Shown piece after piece: positions 44,277 to 53,709 of a DNA stretch of 64,000 nt. Within the stretch, counting starts at the first letter, position 1, and every line of letters begins with the position of its first letter. The notes beneath the pieces were generated by a model, which was given only the letters and a program-made list of their open reading frames with translations, had not been told where the DNA came from and ran no database searches. Made by a program: the position numbers and the translations under genes. Source of the stretch: Novosphingobium marinum (GTDB lineage: Bacteria; Pseudomonadota; Alphaproteobacteria; Sphingomonadales; Sphingomonadaceae); contig NZ_JACBZF010000008.1 of assembly GCF_013408095.1 (NCBI RefSeq), positions 1-64,000 on the forward strand, written 5' to 3'.

Positions 44277-44824
44277 CCGGGGCGACTTCCAAGGGGCCGC
44301 GCTGGGCGCTCTGGCTGCCGCTGATCGTGTTCGCGGCTTTCGTGGTACTGGTGCTCTTCGGCCTTTTCCGGCCCGCCGACCGCGAAGTGCAAAGCGCGAT
44401 GATCGGCAAGCCCTTGCCCGAATTCGCGCTCGAACCCGCTGTTGCAGAGCGGCCTGGCCTGTCGAGCGCCGACTTCAGGGGAGAGGGACCGCGCCTCCTC
44501 AACGTCTTTGCAAGCTGGTGCATCCCGTGCCGGATCGAGGCACCGCAGCTCGACGCACTGTCGAAGGCGGGCGTCGAGATCCACGGCGTCGCCATCCGCG
44601 ACACCCGCGAGGACGTCGAGGATTTCCTGTCGCAATACGGGAACCCCTTCGCGCGCATCGGCAAGGACGACCTGAGCGAAGTGCAGCTTGGCATCGGATC
44701 TTCGGGCGTTCCCGAGACCTTCGTGGTCGATGCGAACGGCATCATCCGTTACCAGCATATCGGAGTCATCAGGGCAGAGGACATGGATCTTATCATGGCC
44801 GAACTGCGGAAGGCGGGCGCATGA
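44273..44824 (+). CDS. dsbE: Periplasmic thiol:disulfide protein CcmG/DsbE
   Basis: 183 aa. A membrane anchor (WLPLIVFAAFVVLVLFGLF) is followed by a thioredoxin fold. The active site is WCIPC (Cys83, Cys86), with the cis-proline in GSSGVPETFVVD. It keeps the CXXCH cysteines of apocytochrome c, or CcmH, reduced for heme ligation. Embedded between ccmF and ccmH with ATGA overlaps. Confidence 0.95.
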   Translation: MTGATSKGPRWALWLPLIVFAAFVVLVLFGLFRPADREVQSAMIGKPLPEFALEPAVAERPGLSSADFRGEGPRLLNVFASWCIPCRIEAPQLDALSKAGVEIHGVAIRDTREDVEDFLSQYGNPFARIGKDDLSEVQLGIGSSGVPETFVVDANGIIRYQHIGVIRAEDMDLIMAELRKAGA

Positions 44825-45231
44825 AGCTGATCGTCGCGATCCTTTCGCTCGTGTGGACGCCGCTGGCCGTCGCGCAGGACTCGGTGCCGCCCGCGCCATA
44901 TGCCTACCGCCAGCTCGACGATCCGGCGCTCGAGGCCAAGGCACATGACCTCATGGTCACGCTGCGCTGTCTCAAGTGTCAGAGCCAGTCGATCGCCGAT
45001 TCCGATGCGCCGATGGCGGGTGACATGCGCAGCCAGGTCCGCCAGCGCATTGCTGCGGGTGAGGAGCCGGAGGCGATCCGGGCGTGGCTCGTCGAGCGCT
45101 ACGGCGATTACGTAAGCTACTCTCCCCGCGTCACTGCCATGACATGGCCGCTGTTCGCGATCCCGCTCGTGCTGCTGCTCGTTGCCGCGCTCCTGCTGCG
45201 CAAGCGGTTCGGCCGGAACGTCAGCGAATGA
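44821..45231 (+). CDS. ccmH: Cytochrome c maturation protein CcmH
   Basis: 136 aa. A signal peptide (LIVAILSLVWTPLAVAQD), a three-helix periplasmic domain with the redox pair in RCLKCQSQSIADSDAP (Cys50, Cys53), and a C-terminal membrane helix. It reduces apocytochrome c and partners CcmF. The CcmI tetratricopeptide part is a separate gene here, unlike the fused enterobacterial CcmH. Confidence 0.95.
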   Translation: MKLIVAILSLVWTPLAVAQDSVPPAPYAYRQLDDPALEAKAHDLMVTLRCLKCQSQSIADSDAPMAGDMRSQVRQRIAAGEEPEAIRAWLVERYGDYVSYSPRVTAMTWPLFAIPLVLLLVAALLLRKRFGRNVSE

Positions 45232-45887
45232 ACTGGGTGCTCGCCATCGCGCTCGCGCTTGCCGCGTTCGTCTTCGCCGCGTTCGTGCTGAAGACGCCGC
45301 GCCGCGGATGGGAAGCGCTCGCGGCGGCCCTGCTGCTCGGTATCGCGGGATATGGCCTGCAGGCCAGTCCCGGCCTGCCGGGCTCTCCCACGCCGCCGCC
45401 TGCGATCGAACCGGGTGGTGCAGAGGGACTTGTCGAGGCGCGCCGGGCGCTCGTCGGCCGCGAGGGGATGCCGTCGAGCAACTGGCTCGTCGTCGGCGAT
45501 GCCCTGGTGCGTAACGGCAATTTCGGCGATGCCGCCGGCATGCTGCTCGCGGCGGTAGAGGAGGACCCGGAAGATTACGAGGCGTGGCTCGCGCTGGGCA
45601 ACGCGCTGACCGCGCATGCCGACGGGACGCTGACCCCGGCGGCGCTCTACGCCTATCGCAAGGCGTCGGAGGCGGCGCCGGCCGCGCCCGGACCGCCGTT
45701 CTTCCTCGGCCTCGGCCATGCGCAGGCCGGACAGTTCGACGAGGCGCGCGACCTGTGGGCGGAAGCGCTGAAGCGGACGCCCGAGGACTCTCCGATCCGC
45801 CCCGAACTCGAAGCGCGGCTCGCCCGGCTGCTCGAACTCGAAGCGATGATCGAGATGCAACGCAACATGCAGGGCGGGGAACGATAA
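45228..45887 (+). CDS. ccmI: Apocytochrome c chaperone CcmI/CycH
   Basis: 219 aa. Two N-terminal hydrophobic segments (about 3-20 and 32-46) are followed by a periplasmic TPR-like region (NWLVVGDALVRNGNFGDAAG, EAWLALGNALTAHADG, PPFFLGLGHAQAGQFDEARD). It binds the C-terminus of apocytochrome c for delivery to CcmFH. It is shorter than many CcmI proteins. Last gene of the operon. Confidence 0.85.
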   Translation: MNWVLAIALALAAFVFAAFVLKTPRRGWEALAAALLLGIAGYGLQASPGLPGSPTPPPAIEPGGAEGLVEARRALVGREGMPSSNWLVVGDALVRNGNFGDAAGMLLAAVEEDPEDYEAWLALGNALTAHADGTLTPAALYAYRKASEAAPAAPGPPFFLGLGHAQAGQFDEARDLWAEALKRTPEDSPIRPELEARLARLLELEAMIEMQRNMQGGER

Positions 45888-45985
45888 GCGGCGTTGCCGC
45901 ATTCGTCGCTTGCTGCTAAGCGCCGACGCCCCGCCGGAAAACCTAACCGGAACGGCGCGGCCAGTGCTGCCAACAGGGTCCAGGA

Positions 45986-47938
45986 ATGAGCGAATCGGTT
46001 CACGACGGCGTCGGCAACGCGGCCGACTCGCCTGGCCAGCCGGGTGAGGGACCTGCGATGGACGCAGGGCACGGCCATGCCAGGGGCGGCATCGGAAAAA
46101 TGGCTCTCGGTGCCATCGGCGTCGTCTTCGGCGACATCGGTACCAGCCCGCTCTACGCCATGCGCGATACGTTCGCCGGGCATCATCCGCTCCCGCTCGA
46201 CCGTCTGCACGTCTACGGCATCGTCAGCCTGATGTTCTGGTCGATGATGATCATCGTGACCGTGAAATATGTCACTGTCCTGATGCGCGCCGACAACAAG
46301 GGGGAGGGCGGCAGTCTCGCGCTCCTTGCGCTGATCAACAAGCAGGCGTCCGCTCCGCGAAAGTGGTCTGCCGGCGTCGTGCTGCTCGGCGTTTTCGCGA
46401 CCGCGCTGTTCTACGGCGACAGCATGATCACGCCCGCGGTTTCCGTCATGGGAGCCATGGAGGGCCTCGCCGTCTACAATCCGGCGCTGGAGGGCCTGGT
46501 CGTCCCGCTCGTCGTCGGTATCCTGATCTTCCTGTTCATGATCCAGAGCCGGGGCACGGCGAAGGTCGCGAACTGGTTCGGCCCGATCACGCTGACCTAC
46601 TTCGTGACGATCTCGATCCTCGGGATATCGAGCATCATGGCGATGCCCGACGTGCTGCTTTCGCTCAGCCCGCACTACGCCGTGCTGATGTTCATCGCAG
46701 ACCCCTTCAACGGCTTCCTCGCGATGGGCGCGGCGGTGCTCGCGGTTACCGGCGCGGAGGCGCTCTATGCCGACATGGGGCACTTCGGTCGCAACCCGAT
46801 CCGCGTGTCTTGGCTGGCGGTCGTCCTGCCGGCGCTCGTCATCAACTACCTCGGGCAGGCATCGCTCCTCATGCGCGACGCGCAGGCGCTCGAAAGCCCG
46901 TTCTACCTCCTCGCGCCCGACTGGTTCCAGTGGCCGCTGCTCGTGATCGCGTCGGCGGCTGCGATCATCGCGTCGCAGGCCGTGATTTCGGGCGCATTCT
47001 CGGTAACGCAGCAGGCGATCCAGCTTGGCTTCATGCCACGCATGACGATCAAGCACACCAGCCTGAAGGCAGGCCAGATCTACATCCCGGCGATCAACTT
47101 CGCGCTGATGACCGCGGTCATCATCCTGGTGCTGATGTTCCAGCGCTCCTCGAACCTGACGGCGGCCTACGGGATTGCGGTCACGGGCGCGATGCTGATC
47201 GACACGATCCTCCTGGGCGTCGTGCTGCTCAGCCTGTGGAAGTGGGCGAAGTGGATTGCGATCCCGATGCTGATTCTCTTCTTTGCGCTCGATTTCGCCT
47301 ATCTCGCGGCGAACCTCACCAAGATACCCGACGGCGGCTATGTTCCGCTCCTGATGGGCATAGTGATCTTCACCATGCTCACCACGTGGTCGAAGGGCCG
47401 CGCCCTCATGCGCCAGAACATGGCCGAGGGTACGATCCCCATCGAGGTCTTCGCCAAGAGCGCGCATTCGAGCGCGACGCGCGTTCCCGGGACCGCCATC
47501 TTCATGTCTGCGAATGCCGCCGGCGTTCCTTCGGCGCTTCTCCACAACATCAAGCACAACAAGGTCCTGCACGAGCGCGTCGTGATCCTGACCATCGACA
47601 TCCAGGACGTACCGGCGGTCGATCCGAGCGAGAGGTTCGACGTCGTCGACCTTGGCAACGGATTCTACCGCCTGACCCTGCACTACGGCTTCCTCGAGGA
47701 AACCGACGTGCCGAGAGCGCTAAAGGAAATAACCGCATGCGGCGGCGAGCAGTTCGAGATGATGAAGACCAGCTTCTTCCTCTCGCGCCAGACGCTGCTT
47801 CCCTCGGCCAAGCCGGGCATGGCGATCTGGCGCGAGAAGCTGTTCTCGTGGATGCTCAGAAACGCTGCGAGCGCGATGGAGTTCTTCCGCCTTCCCACGA
47901 ACCGGGTGGTCGAACTGGGCAGCCAGCTCGAAATCTAG
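45986..47938 (+). CDS. kup: Low-affinity potassium uptake transporter Kup
   Basis: 650 aa, about 12 membrane helices and a C-terminal cytoplasmic domain; normal length for the KUP/HAK family. The signature [19 protein letters not shown] lies near residue 47, followed by [38 protein letters not shown] and [11 protein letters not shown]. It imports K+ with protons. An acidic, His-containing N-terminal tail of about 35 residues precedes the first helix. Confidence 0.95.
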   Translation: MSESVHDGVGNAADSPGQPGEGPAMDAGHGHARGGIGKMALGAIGVVFGDIGTSPLYAMRDTFAGHHPLPLDRLHVYGIVSLMFWSMMIIVTVKYVTVLMRADNKGEGGSLALLALINKQASAPRKWSAGVVLLGVFATALFYGDSMITPAVSVMGAMEGLAVYNPALEGLVVPLVVGILIFLFMIQSRGTAKVANWFGPITLTYFVTISILGISSIMAMPDVLLSLSPHYAVLMFIADPFNGFLAMGAAVLAVTGAEALYADMGHFGRNPIRVSWLAVVLPALVINYLGQASLLMRDAQALESPFYLLAPDWFQWPLLVIASAAAIIASQAVISGAFSVTQQAIQLGFMPRMTIKHTSLKAGQIYIPAINFALMTAVIILVLMFQRSSNLTAAYGIAVTGAMLIDTILLGVVLLSLWKWAKWIAIPMLILFFALDFAYLAANLTKIPDGGYVPLLMGIVIFTMLTTWSKGRALMRQNMAEGTIPIEVFAKSAHSSATRVPGTAIFMSANAAGVPSALLHNIKHNKVLHERVVILTIDIQDVPAVDPSERFDVVDLGNGFYRLTLHYGFLEETDVPRALKEITACGGEQFEMMKTSFFLSRQTLLPSAKPGMAIWREKLFSWMLRNAASAMEFFRLPTNRVVELGSQLEI

Positions 47939-47950
47939 TATCGTGAAGAC

Positions 47951-48265
47951 ATGATGTCTGCCGATGATAATCGCACCCGTGGTTCAGCGTATTCCGTCCG
48001 TCCTGCGCTGCCCTGGCGTTTCTTGCTCTGGCTTGCGGCGGGCGCTTTGCTGCTGCTTCCCCTGTTTGCCATGCAGTTCACCACGGAGGTGTCTTGGGAT
48101 GGCCTCGACTTCGCGGTCTTCGGCGGGATGCTGATCTTTGCGGGCGCGGCGGTCGAGTTCGTAGTGTGGGCGGGCGGCAGCCGTCTTGTCCGCTTGTTCG
48201 GCGCAGGCGCGGTCGTGATCGCTTTCGTGGCAATCTGGGCGACGCTTGCGATCGACGCGATCTAG
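47951..48265 (+). CDS. Small three-helix membrane protein
   Basis: 104 aa. Three hydrophobic segments (about 26-41, 53-72 and 80-100) follow a short polar N-terminus, so it is an inner-membrane protein. It lies 12 bases after kup on the same strand and may be co-transcribed. There are two consecutive ATG codons at the start. I recognise no named family. Confidence 0.7.
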   Translation: MMSADDNRTRGSAYSVRPALPWRFLLWLAAGALLLLPLFAMQFTTEVSWDGLDFAVFGGMLIFAGAAVEFVVWAGGSRLVRLFGAGAVVIAFVAIWATLAIDAI

Positions 48266-48269
48266 CGCG

Positions 48270-48941
48270 TCACTCCCCGGTCGGCGGCGTGTGCGCGACC
48301 GCTTCGTCCTCGGCCTCTTCCCGGCCCATCCCGTGCCGCATCAGCATCGGAATGTGGAGGAAGGTGAAAAGGAACGTGAGCGGCAGGAACACCCAAAGCT
48401 TGGCCGCGAGCCATGCCCCGAAATCAAGGTAGAGGACGAGCCCCTCGTTAAGCGCTGCGAGCACGAGGAAGAACAGTCCCCAGTTGCGCGAAAGCTTGAG
48501 CCAGCCTTCGTCCGACAGCCCTTCGAACGCGGCTTCGAGCAGGATCCTGAGCAGCGCCTTGCCGCGCAGCCAACCGGCCAGCAGGACCAGCCCGAACAGC
48601 ACGTAGATCACCGTGGGCTTGGCCTGGATCACGCGCTGGTCGCCCGTCCAGATCGTGATGCCGCCGAAGATCACGATGAGCCCGGTCGAAAGCCACAGCA
48701 TCGGCGACACGCGGCCCAGCTTCCACTTCGAAACGATCAGCGCCACGATCGCGGCGGCGACGAATGCGCCGGTGCCCTTGATCACGGCAAGCACCTCGGC
48801 GAGCGGATTGGCTTCCGCATCGCCGGGCGAGAAGTACTTGTAGACCAGGAAGAAGACCAGCACCGGGCCGTAATCGACCGCGATGTTGAGCCAGCCGGAC
48901 CTGGGCTTTTCGACTTCGGGTTCCGTCGTGTCGGCCATCAT
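48270..48941 (-). CDS. yciB: Inner membrane-spanning protein YciB (septation protein A)
   Basis: 223 aa, about six helices. The family patterns are VDYGPVLVFFLVYKYFS, FGGITIWTGDQRVIQAKPTV and a late LNEGLVLYLDFGAWLAAKLW. It is a conserved cell-envelope or division protein (also called IspA/IspZ in Shigella and septation protein A), with biochemical function unsettled. The start ATGA overlaps the ftsY stop by four bases, the usual alphaproteobacterial ftsY-yciB arrangement. Confidence 0.93.
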   Translation of the reverse strand: MMADTTEPEVEKPRSGWLNIAVDYGPVLVFFLVYKYFSPGDAEANPLAEVLAVIKGTGAFVAAAIVALIVSKWKLGRVSPMLWLSTGLIVIFGGITIWTGDQRVIQAKPTVIYVLFGLVLLAGWLRGKALLRILLEAAFEGLSDEGWLKLSRNWGLFFLVLAALNEGLVLYLDFGAWLAAKLWVFLPLTFLFTFLHIPMLMRHGMGREEAEDEAVAHTPPTGE

Positions 48942-49876
48942 GCGACTCCCGCGATGACGCGCGCGACGAGGTCGGGGTCGAAGGGTCGCAGGTCGTCCAT
49001 CGTCTCGCCCACGCCGATGGCGTGGATCGGCAACCCGTACTGTTCGGCTGCGGCCACAAGCACACCGCCGCGTGCGGTGCCGTCGAGCTTGGTCATTATC
49101 AGCCCGGTCACTCCGGCGACCTCCCTGAAAATCTCGATCTGCGAAAGCGCGTTCTGGCCGTTGGTGGCATCGAGCACCAGCACGACGTCGTGCGGGGCTT
49201 CGGGATTGAGGCGGCCGAGCACTTTCCGGATCTTGGCCAGCTCGTCCATCAGCTCGCGCTTGTTCTGCAACCTGCCTGCGGTGTCGACGATCAGCGCATC
49301 GGTGCCGCGATCGGTCGCGCTCTTCACCGCGTCGAACACCACGCTGGCCGGATCGCCACCCTCCGGACCCTTGATGATGGGGACGCCGAGCCGGTCGGCC
49401 CAGACACCGAGCTGGCCGATCGCGGCGGCGCGGAAGGTGTCGCCTGCCGCCAGCATCACGGCATAGTCCTGCTCCTGGAACAGGTGCGCCAGCTTGGCGA
49501 TGGTCGTGGTCTTGCCCGACCCGTTGACGCCAATGACGAGGATCACCTGCGGGCGCGGGAAGGCAACGACGTCCAGCGGCTTTGCCACCGGTCGGAGGAT
49601 CTCGGCGATCTCGCGCGCGACGGCTTCCTTGACGGCAAGTTCGTCGACTCCCCTCTCGAAGCGTTCGCCGGCAAGGCGCTCGCGGATGCGGGCAGCGGCG
49701 CGCGGGCCGAGGTCGGAGAGGATCAGCGCGTCTTCGAGGTCGTCGAGTTGCGCATCGTCGAGCCGGGACTTGCCAACGATGCCGGTGAGGTTCTCCGACA
49801 GCCGTTCGGATGTCTTGCGAAAGCCTCCGAAGATTCGCTCGCTCCAGTCGCCGGTCGGCGCGGTTTCGTCGGTCAT
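48938..49876 (-). CDS. ftsY: Signal recognition particle receptor FtsY
   Basis: 312 aa. SRP GTPase with an N-domain (about 15-100) and G-domain: GVNGSGKTTT (116-125), AGDTFRAAAIGQL, DTAGRLQNKRELM (from 198) and TKLDGTARGG. It docks SRP-bound ribosomes at the membrane. The acidic A domain of E. coli FtsY is nearly absent. Start at MTDETAP overlaps the mtaB stop (ATGA); the frame extends upstream inside mtaB, which is not credible. Confidence 0.97.
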   Translation of the reverse strand: MTDETAPTGDWSERIFGGFRKTSERLSENLTGIVGKSRLDDAQLDDLEDALILSDLGPRAAARIRERLAGERFERGVDELAVKEAVAREIAEILRPVAKPLDVVAFPRPQVILVIGVNGSGKTTTIAKLAHLFQEQDYAVMLAAGDTFRAAAIGQLGVWADRLGVPIIKGPEGGDPASVVFDAVKSATDRGTDALIVDTAGRLQNKRELMDELAKIRKVLGRLNPEAPHDVVLVLDATNGQNALSQIEIFREVAGVTGLIMTKLDGTARGGVLVAAAEQYGLPIHAIGVGETMDDLRPFDPDLVARVIAGVA

Positions 49877-51051
49877 GCGAGCATTCCTTCGACTATCCTC
49901 TCGGGCGTTATGGTCACGATCGCTCCCGGCTGCGTTCCGGGCGGGCAGAGCACGGGCGCGAAGTCCTCGGCGTGGCCCGTCCCGTCGGCCTCGGCGAGCA
50001 CGCGGAGCGATTGCCCGACATTGTATTCCAGCCATTTGGCGCGCTCGCTCGCCACGGCCTCGCGCAATTTGCGCGCGCGCGCCTTTATCGTTGCCGGATC
50101 GACCTGCGGCATTCTTGCTGCGGGCGTGCCGGGCCGGGGCGAATAGGGGAAGACATGCCCGTGCACTATGCCGAGTTCGCGTATGATCGAGAGGTTGTTC
50201 GCGTGCATCGTCTCGTCCTCGGTCGGGAACCCGGCGATGATGTCGGCGCCGATGGCGATGCCGGGCCGCGCGGCGCGGAGCCGGGCGACGAGCTCGACGG
50301 CATCGGCGCGCGAATGGCGGCGTTTCATGCGCTTCAACACCATGTCGTCACCCGACTGCAGCGAGAGATGAAGGTGCGGCATCAGGCGCGGCTCGAACCC
50401 GAGGATGTCGAACAGCTCCCGGTCGATCTCGGCGCCGTCGATCGAGGAGAGGCGAAGGCGTTCGAGCGCGGGAAAGGCTTTCAGGATCGCGCCGACCAGC
50501 TTGCCGAGGCGCGGCGCGTTTTCGAGGTCGCCACCCCAGCTGGTGAGGTCGACACCGGTCAGCACGATTTCGCGAATGCCGGCATCGGCATGGCGCGCGA
50601 TGTCTGCGAGCACGTCGGGAACGGCGCGCGACAGGCTCGGGCCTCGCCCCTGCGGGATGACGCAGAAGGTGCAGGCGTGGTCGCAACCGTTCTGCACCTG
50701 GACGAAGGCGCGGGTGTACCGCTTGCCGGCGCGCGCGACCGGTGGCGCGGCGGGGACATTCCATGCGCGCGGGTCGAGCTTCGCGCCGTTCGGTACCAGC
50801 CCGTCCACTTCTGGCATCGTCGCGAGCATGTCGCGCTCGACTTCGGCGGCGCATCCGGTGACAAGCAGGCGCGCATCGGGATTGGCGCGGCGGGCACGGC
50901 GGATCGCCCGGCGGGTCTGGCGCACCGCCTCCGAAGTTACCGCGCAGCTGTTGACGACCACGAGGTCCCCGGCGCCGCGCAGCATGCCGCGCAGTTCCTC
51001 GCTCTCCGATATGTTGAGCCGGCAGCCTAGCGAATGGACCGTGACGCTCAT
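49873..51051 (-). CDS. mtaB: tRNA t6A37 methylthiotransferase MtaB
   Basis: 392 aa, a radical-SAM methylthiotransferase that makes ms2t6A37 in ANN-decoding tRNAs. It has two [4Fe-4S] sites: Cys10, Cys36 and Cys67 in the N-terminal domain (SLGCRLN, VNSCAV, VTGCAAE) and GCDHACTFC (Cys123, 127, 130) for SAM. A C-terminal TRAM-like end is short. I choose MtaB over MiaB because of the SLGCRLN start and GCDHACTFCVIPQGRG pattern. Four-base overlaps with dapF and ftsY. Confidence 0.92.
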   Translation of the reverse strand: MSVTVHSLGCRLNISESEELRGMLRGAGDLVVVNSCAVTSEAVRQTRRAIRRARRANPDARLLVTGCAAEVERDMLATMPEVDGLVPNGAKLDPRAWNVPAAPPVARAGKRYTRAFVQVQNGCDHACTFCVIPQGRGPSLSRAVPDVLADIARHADAGIREIVLTGVDLTSWGGDLENAPRLGKLVGAILKAFPALERLRLSSIDGAEIDRELFDILGFEPRLMPHLHLSLQSGDDMVLKRMKRRHSRADAVELVARLRAARPGIAIGADIIAGFPTEDETMHANNLSIIRELGIVHGHVFPYSPRPGTPAARMPQVDPATIKARARKLREAVASERAKWLEYNVGQSLRVLAEADGTGHAEDFAPVLCPPGTQPGAIVTITPERIVEGMLA

Positions 51052-51866
51052 GCGGTCGGCGGATAGTCGTCGGTGTCGAAAATGCCGCGAAAGCTTTCGC
51101 TGGCCGGCCCGGTCATCAGTATGCGGTCGTCATTGCCCCATGCGATGCGCAGGGTGCCGCCCGGCAGGGTGACGGTCGCCTCCCGGTCGCAAAGGCTCCG
51201 GCGCATCGCGGCGACCGCCGTTGCACATGCCCCGGTGCCGCATGCGCGCGTCAGGCCGACGCCGCGTTCCCAGACGTGCAGCCTGATCGCATCGCGCGCA
51301 TCGACGGTCGCGACATTGACGTTGACCCGCTCGGGAAACAGCGGATCGTGTTCGATCTCGGGGCCGATTGCCGCAAGGTCCACCGCATCGCAGTCGGCGA
51401 CGAAGAAAACCGCGTGCGGGTTCCCGACGTTGACCGCAACGGGCGCGTCGAGCCCGTCCCAGCCGACCGGCATGGACAGCGTGTCCATCGCGTAGGCGAG
51501 GGGGATTTCCTCCCAGGCGAAGCGCGGCTCGCCCATGTCGACCGAAATGCCGTTTTCCACGGGCGATGCGGCGACGATGCCGCCGCCGGTCTCGATGCGC
51601 GCCGGGGCTCCGTGGAGCAGTCCGACCGCCCGTGTGGCATTGCCGCAGGCGCCGACCTCGCTGCCGTCTGCATTGAAGATGCGCATGCGAAAATCCGCGA
51701 CGTTCGACGTTTCGAGCAGGATCAGCTGGTCGCAGCCGATCCCCGTGCGCCGGTCGGCAAGCGCACTCGCGAGGCGCATGTCTATGACGGGCAGGGGCGC
51801 ATCGCGTCCGTCGAGGACGACGAAATCGTTGCCGAGACCGTGCATCTTGGTGAAGCCGATACGCAT
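51048..51866 (-). CDS. dapF: Diaminopimelate epimerase
   Basis: 272 aa. It interconverts LL- and meso-diaminopimelate for lysine and peptidoglycan. The catalytic cysteine pair is present: Cys74 in GACGNATRA and Cys209 in TRACGTGACA. FTKMHGLGNDFVVLDG is the usual start. First gene of dapF-mtaB-ftsY-yciB, a combination seen in related bacteria. Confidence 0.97.
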   Translation of the reverse strand: MRIGFTKMHGLGNDFVVLDGRDAPLPVIDMRLASALADRRTGIGCDQLILLETSNVADFRMRIFNADGSEVGACGNATRAVGLLHGAPARIETGGGIVAASPVENGISVDMGEPRFAWEEIPLAYAMDTLSMPVGWDGLDAPVAVNVGNPHAVFFVADCDAVDLAAIGPEIEHDPLFPERVNVNVATVDARDAIRLHVWERGVGLTRACGTGACATAVAAMRRSLCDREATVTLPGGTLRIAWGNDDRILMTGPASESFRGIFDTDDYPPTA

Positions 51867-51930
51867 GAAGCGCGGCTCTATGCGCTGGCGGGCCGTGCGT
51901 CCAGTGGCGCGAGCCCTGTGGTAATCGCGA

Positions 51931-53616
51931 TCAGGCGATGCGCGCGGCGAGTGCCGGCTGGCTCACCTCCGCATCGAGTGTCCTGGCAATCTTTCGCCCG
52001 ATCTCCCCGCCGCCGAGCAGGTTGCGCTTCGACAGCGTATCGCGCGCCTCGTTGGCGGTCAGCGGCAGCCCGTAGAGGTACCCCTGGCCCTTGATGTCGC
52101 CGTACTGGCGGAGCTTGTCGAGCACGTCCGCAGTCTCGATTCCCTCGACGGTGATCGGGAGGCCGAGGCCCTTGCCGAGCATGGCGATGGCGTGGACGAT
52201 GGCCTCGCTGTCCTTGTTCTCGACGAGGTTGGTGACGAAGCTGCGGTCGATCTTGATCCGGTCGAACGGCAGGTTGCGAAGCTGCGCGAGCGAGCTGTAG
52301 CCGGTGCCGAAATCGTCGAGGCTGACGCGTATGCCCTGGTTCTTGAGGCTGGTGATCAGCGAACGGACGATGGCGACATTCTCGTGCAGGCAGCTCTCGG
52401 TAATCTCGATCTCGAGGCGCTCGGGCGGGAAGTTTGCCTCGACCAGCAGCCGCAGCAGCTTCTGCGCGAACCACGGATCGCGAAGCTGAAGGGGCGAAAT
52501 GTTGACCGCCAGCGAAAGCCTCGGATCCCACGCCTTTGCATCGTCGAGGGCGCGGGCGATGACCTGTTCGGACAATTCGCCGATCGCGCCGATCTCCTCG
52601 GCGATGGGAATGAAGATTTCCGGGCTGACGACGCCCAGCTTCGGAGAATGCCAGCGCGCCAGCATCTCGAAGCCGGTGAGTTCCCCGGTCTGGAGGTCGA
52701 TCTGCTGTTCGTAGTAGGGGACGAATTCGCCGCGCGGGATGCCCTTGCGGATGCCCGCCTCGATCTCCGTACGGAAGCGAAGCTCGTCCTCCATAGGCTC
52801 TTCGAACCAGTAGAAGCAGTTACGGCCCTGCTTCTTCGCGTGGTACATGGCTATGTCGGCCATGTGCAGCAGCGTCTGCGAGTCCGCCGGCCGGGTTCCG
52901 TCCGGCATGCTTCCGGCCTCGCTGCTGGTAAGGCCGAGCGAGGCGGTGACGCGAACCTCGACCCCGTTCACCGTGACCGGCTCGCAGACCGCCTCGACGA
53001 TTGTCGTGGCGAGATGGTCGATGGACGCGAGGCGGTTCTTCTCGACCGCGACGACGGTGACGAATTCGTCCCCGCCCAGCCGAGCCAGTACGGATCGCTG
53101 CGGCAGCACCGACGCAATGCGCTGGGCGCAGTCCTGCAGGATCTGGTCGCCCGCGCTATGGCCGTTGAAATCGTTAATCTGCTTGAAGTTGTCGAGGTCG
53201 ATCATGATGATCGCCGCGATCTCTCCGCGGGCCTTTGCTTCGGCGATCAGTCCGTCGGCGGCAGGGCCGATGCTGCGACGGTTGAGGCAACCCGTCAGCG
53301 GATCTATCTCGGCGAGGTGGCGCGCCTGTTCTTCGGCCTTTCGGCGCTCCTGCACTTCCTGCGTGAGCTGGCGATAGCGACGCCAGCCGAAGATGATCAG
53401 CGCGATATTCAGGAGGAGCGCGTTTACGAGGACCTGGTCGGGGCCGAGGCCGACGCCCGAAAGCGACCGGATGACGTCCGGAACCACTGCGCCGCCGGTG
53501 CCGACGAACATGATGATCGCGGCAATTGCGATGCCGAGCGCGATTATGTCGCGCTCTGCATCGCCTATCGCCTGCTTGCCGCTGCCCCCCCTTTTCGAGG
53601 TATCGTGCGTCTTCAC
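51931..53616 (-). CDS. Membrane GGDEF-EAL cyclic-di-GMP enzyme
   Basis: 561 aa. Two membrane helices (about 23-46 and 61-79) are followed by a short coiled coil, a GGDEF domain with intact RLGGDEF (181-185), and an EAL domain with GFEMLARW (EML for EAL, catalytic Glu kept), ITESCLHEN, LDDFGTGYSSL and KGQGYLYG. The I-site RxxD before GGDEF is missing, so product inhibition is unlikely. Both cyclase and phosphodiesterase activity are possible. The start is unclear: TTG at 53619 or GTG at 53616, with a G run upstream; no in-frame ATG precedes the helices. Confidence 0.9.
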   Translation of the reverse strand: MKTHDTSKRGGSGKQAIGDAERDIIALGIAIAAIIMFVGTGGAVVPDVIRSLSGVGLGPDQVLVNALLLNIALIIFGWRRYRQLTQEVQERRKAEEQARHLAEIDPLTGCLNRRSIGPAADGLIAEAKARGEIAAIIMIDLDNFKQINDFNGHSAGDQILQDCAQRIASVLPQRSVLARLGGDEFVTVVAVEKNRLASIDHLATTIVEAVCEPVTVNGVEVRVTASLGLTSSEAGSMPDGTRPADSQTLLHMADIAMYHAKKQGRNCFYWFEEPMEDELRFRTEIEAGIRKGIPRGEFVPYYEQQIDLQTGELTGFEMLARWHSPKLGVVSPEIFIPIAEEIGAIGELSEQVIARALDDAKAWDPRLSLAVNISPLQLRDPWFAQKLLRLLVEANFPPERLEIEITESCLHENVAIVRSLITSLKNQGIRVSLDDFGTGYSSLAQLRNLPFDRIKIDRSFVTNLVENKDSEAIVHAIAMLGKGLGLPITVEGIETADVLDKLRQYGDIKGQGYLYGLPLTANEARDTLSKRNLLGGGEIGRKIARTLDAEVSQPALAARIA

Positions 53617-53709
53617 CAAAACGGTGCCCCCCGTCCGTAGAGGACCGGACGATAGGTTTTCGTTCTGAAATTTCCGTTAAATGCCGGGCAACTCCGGAAA
53701 CTGGCCGGC

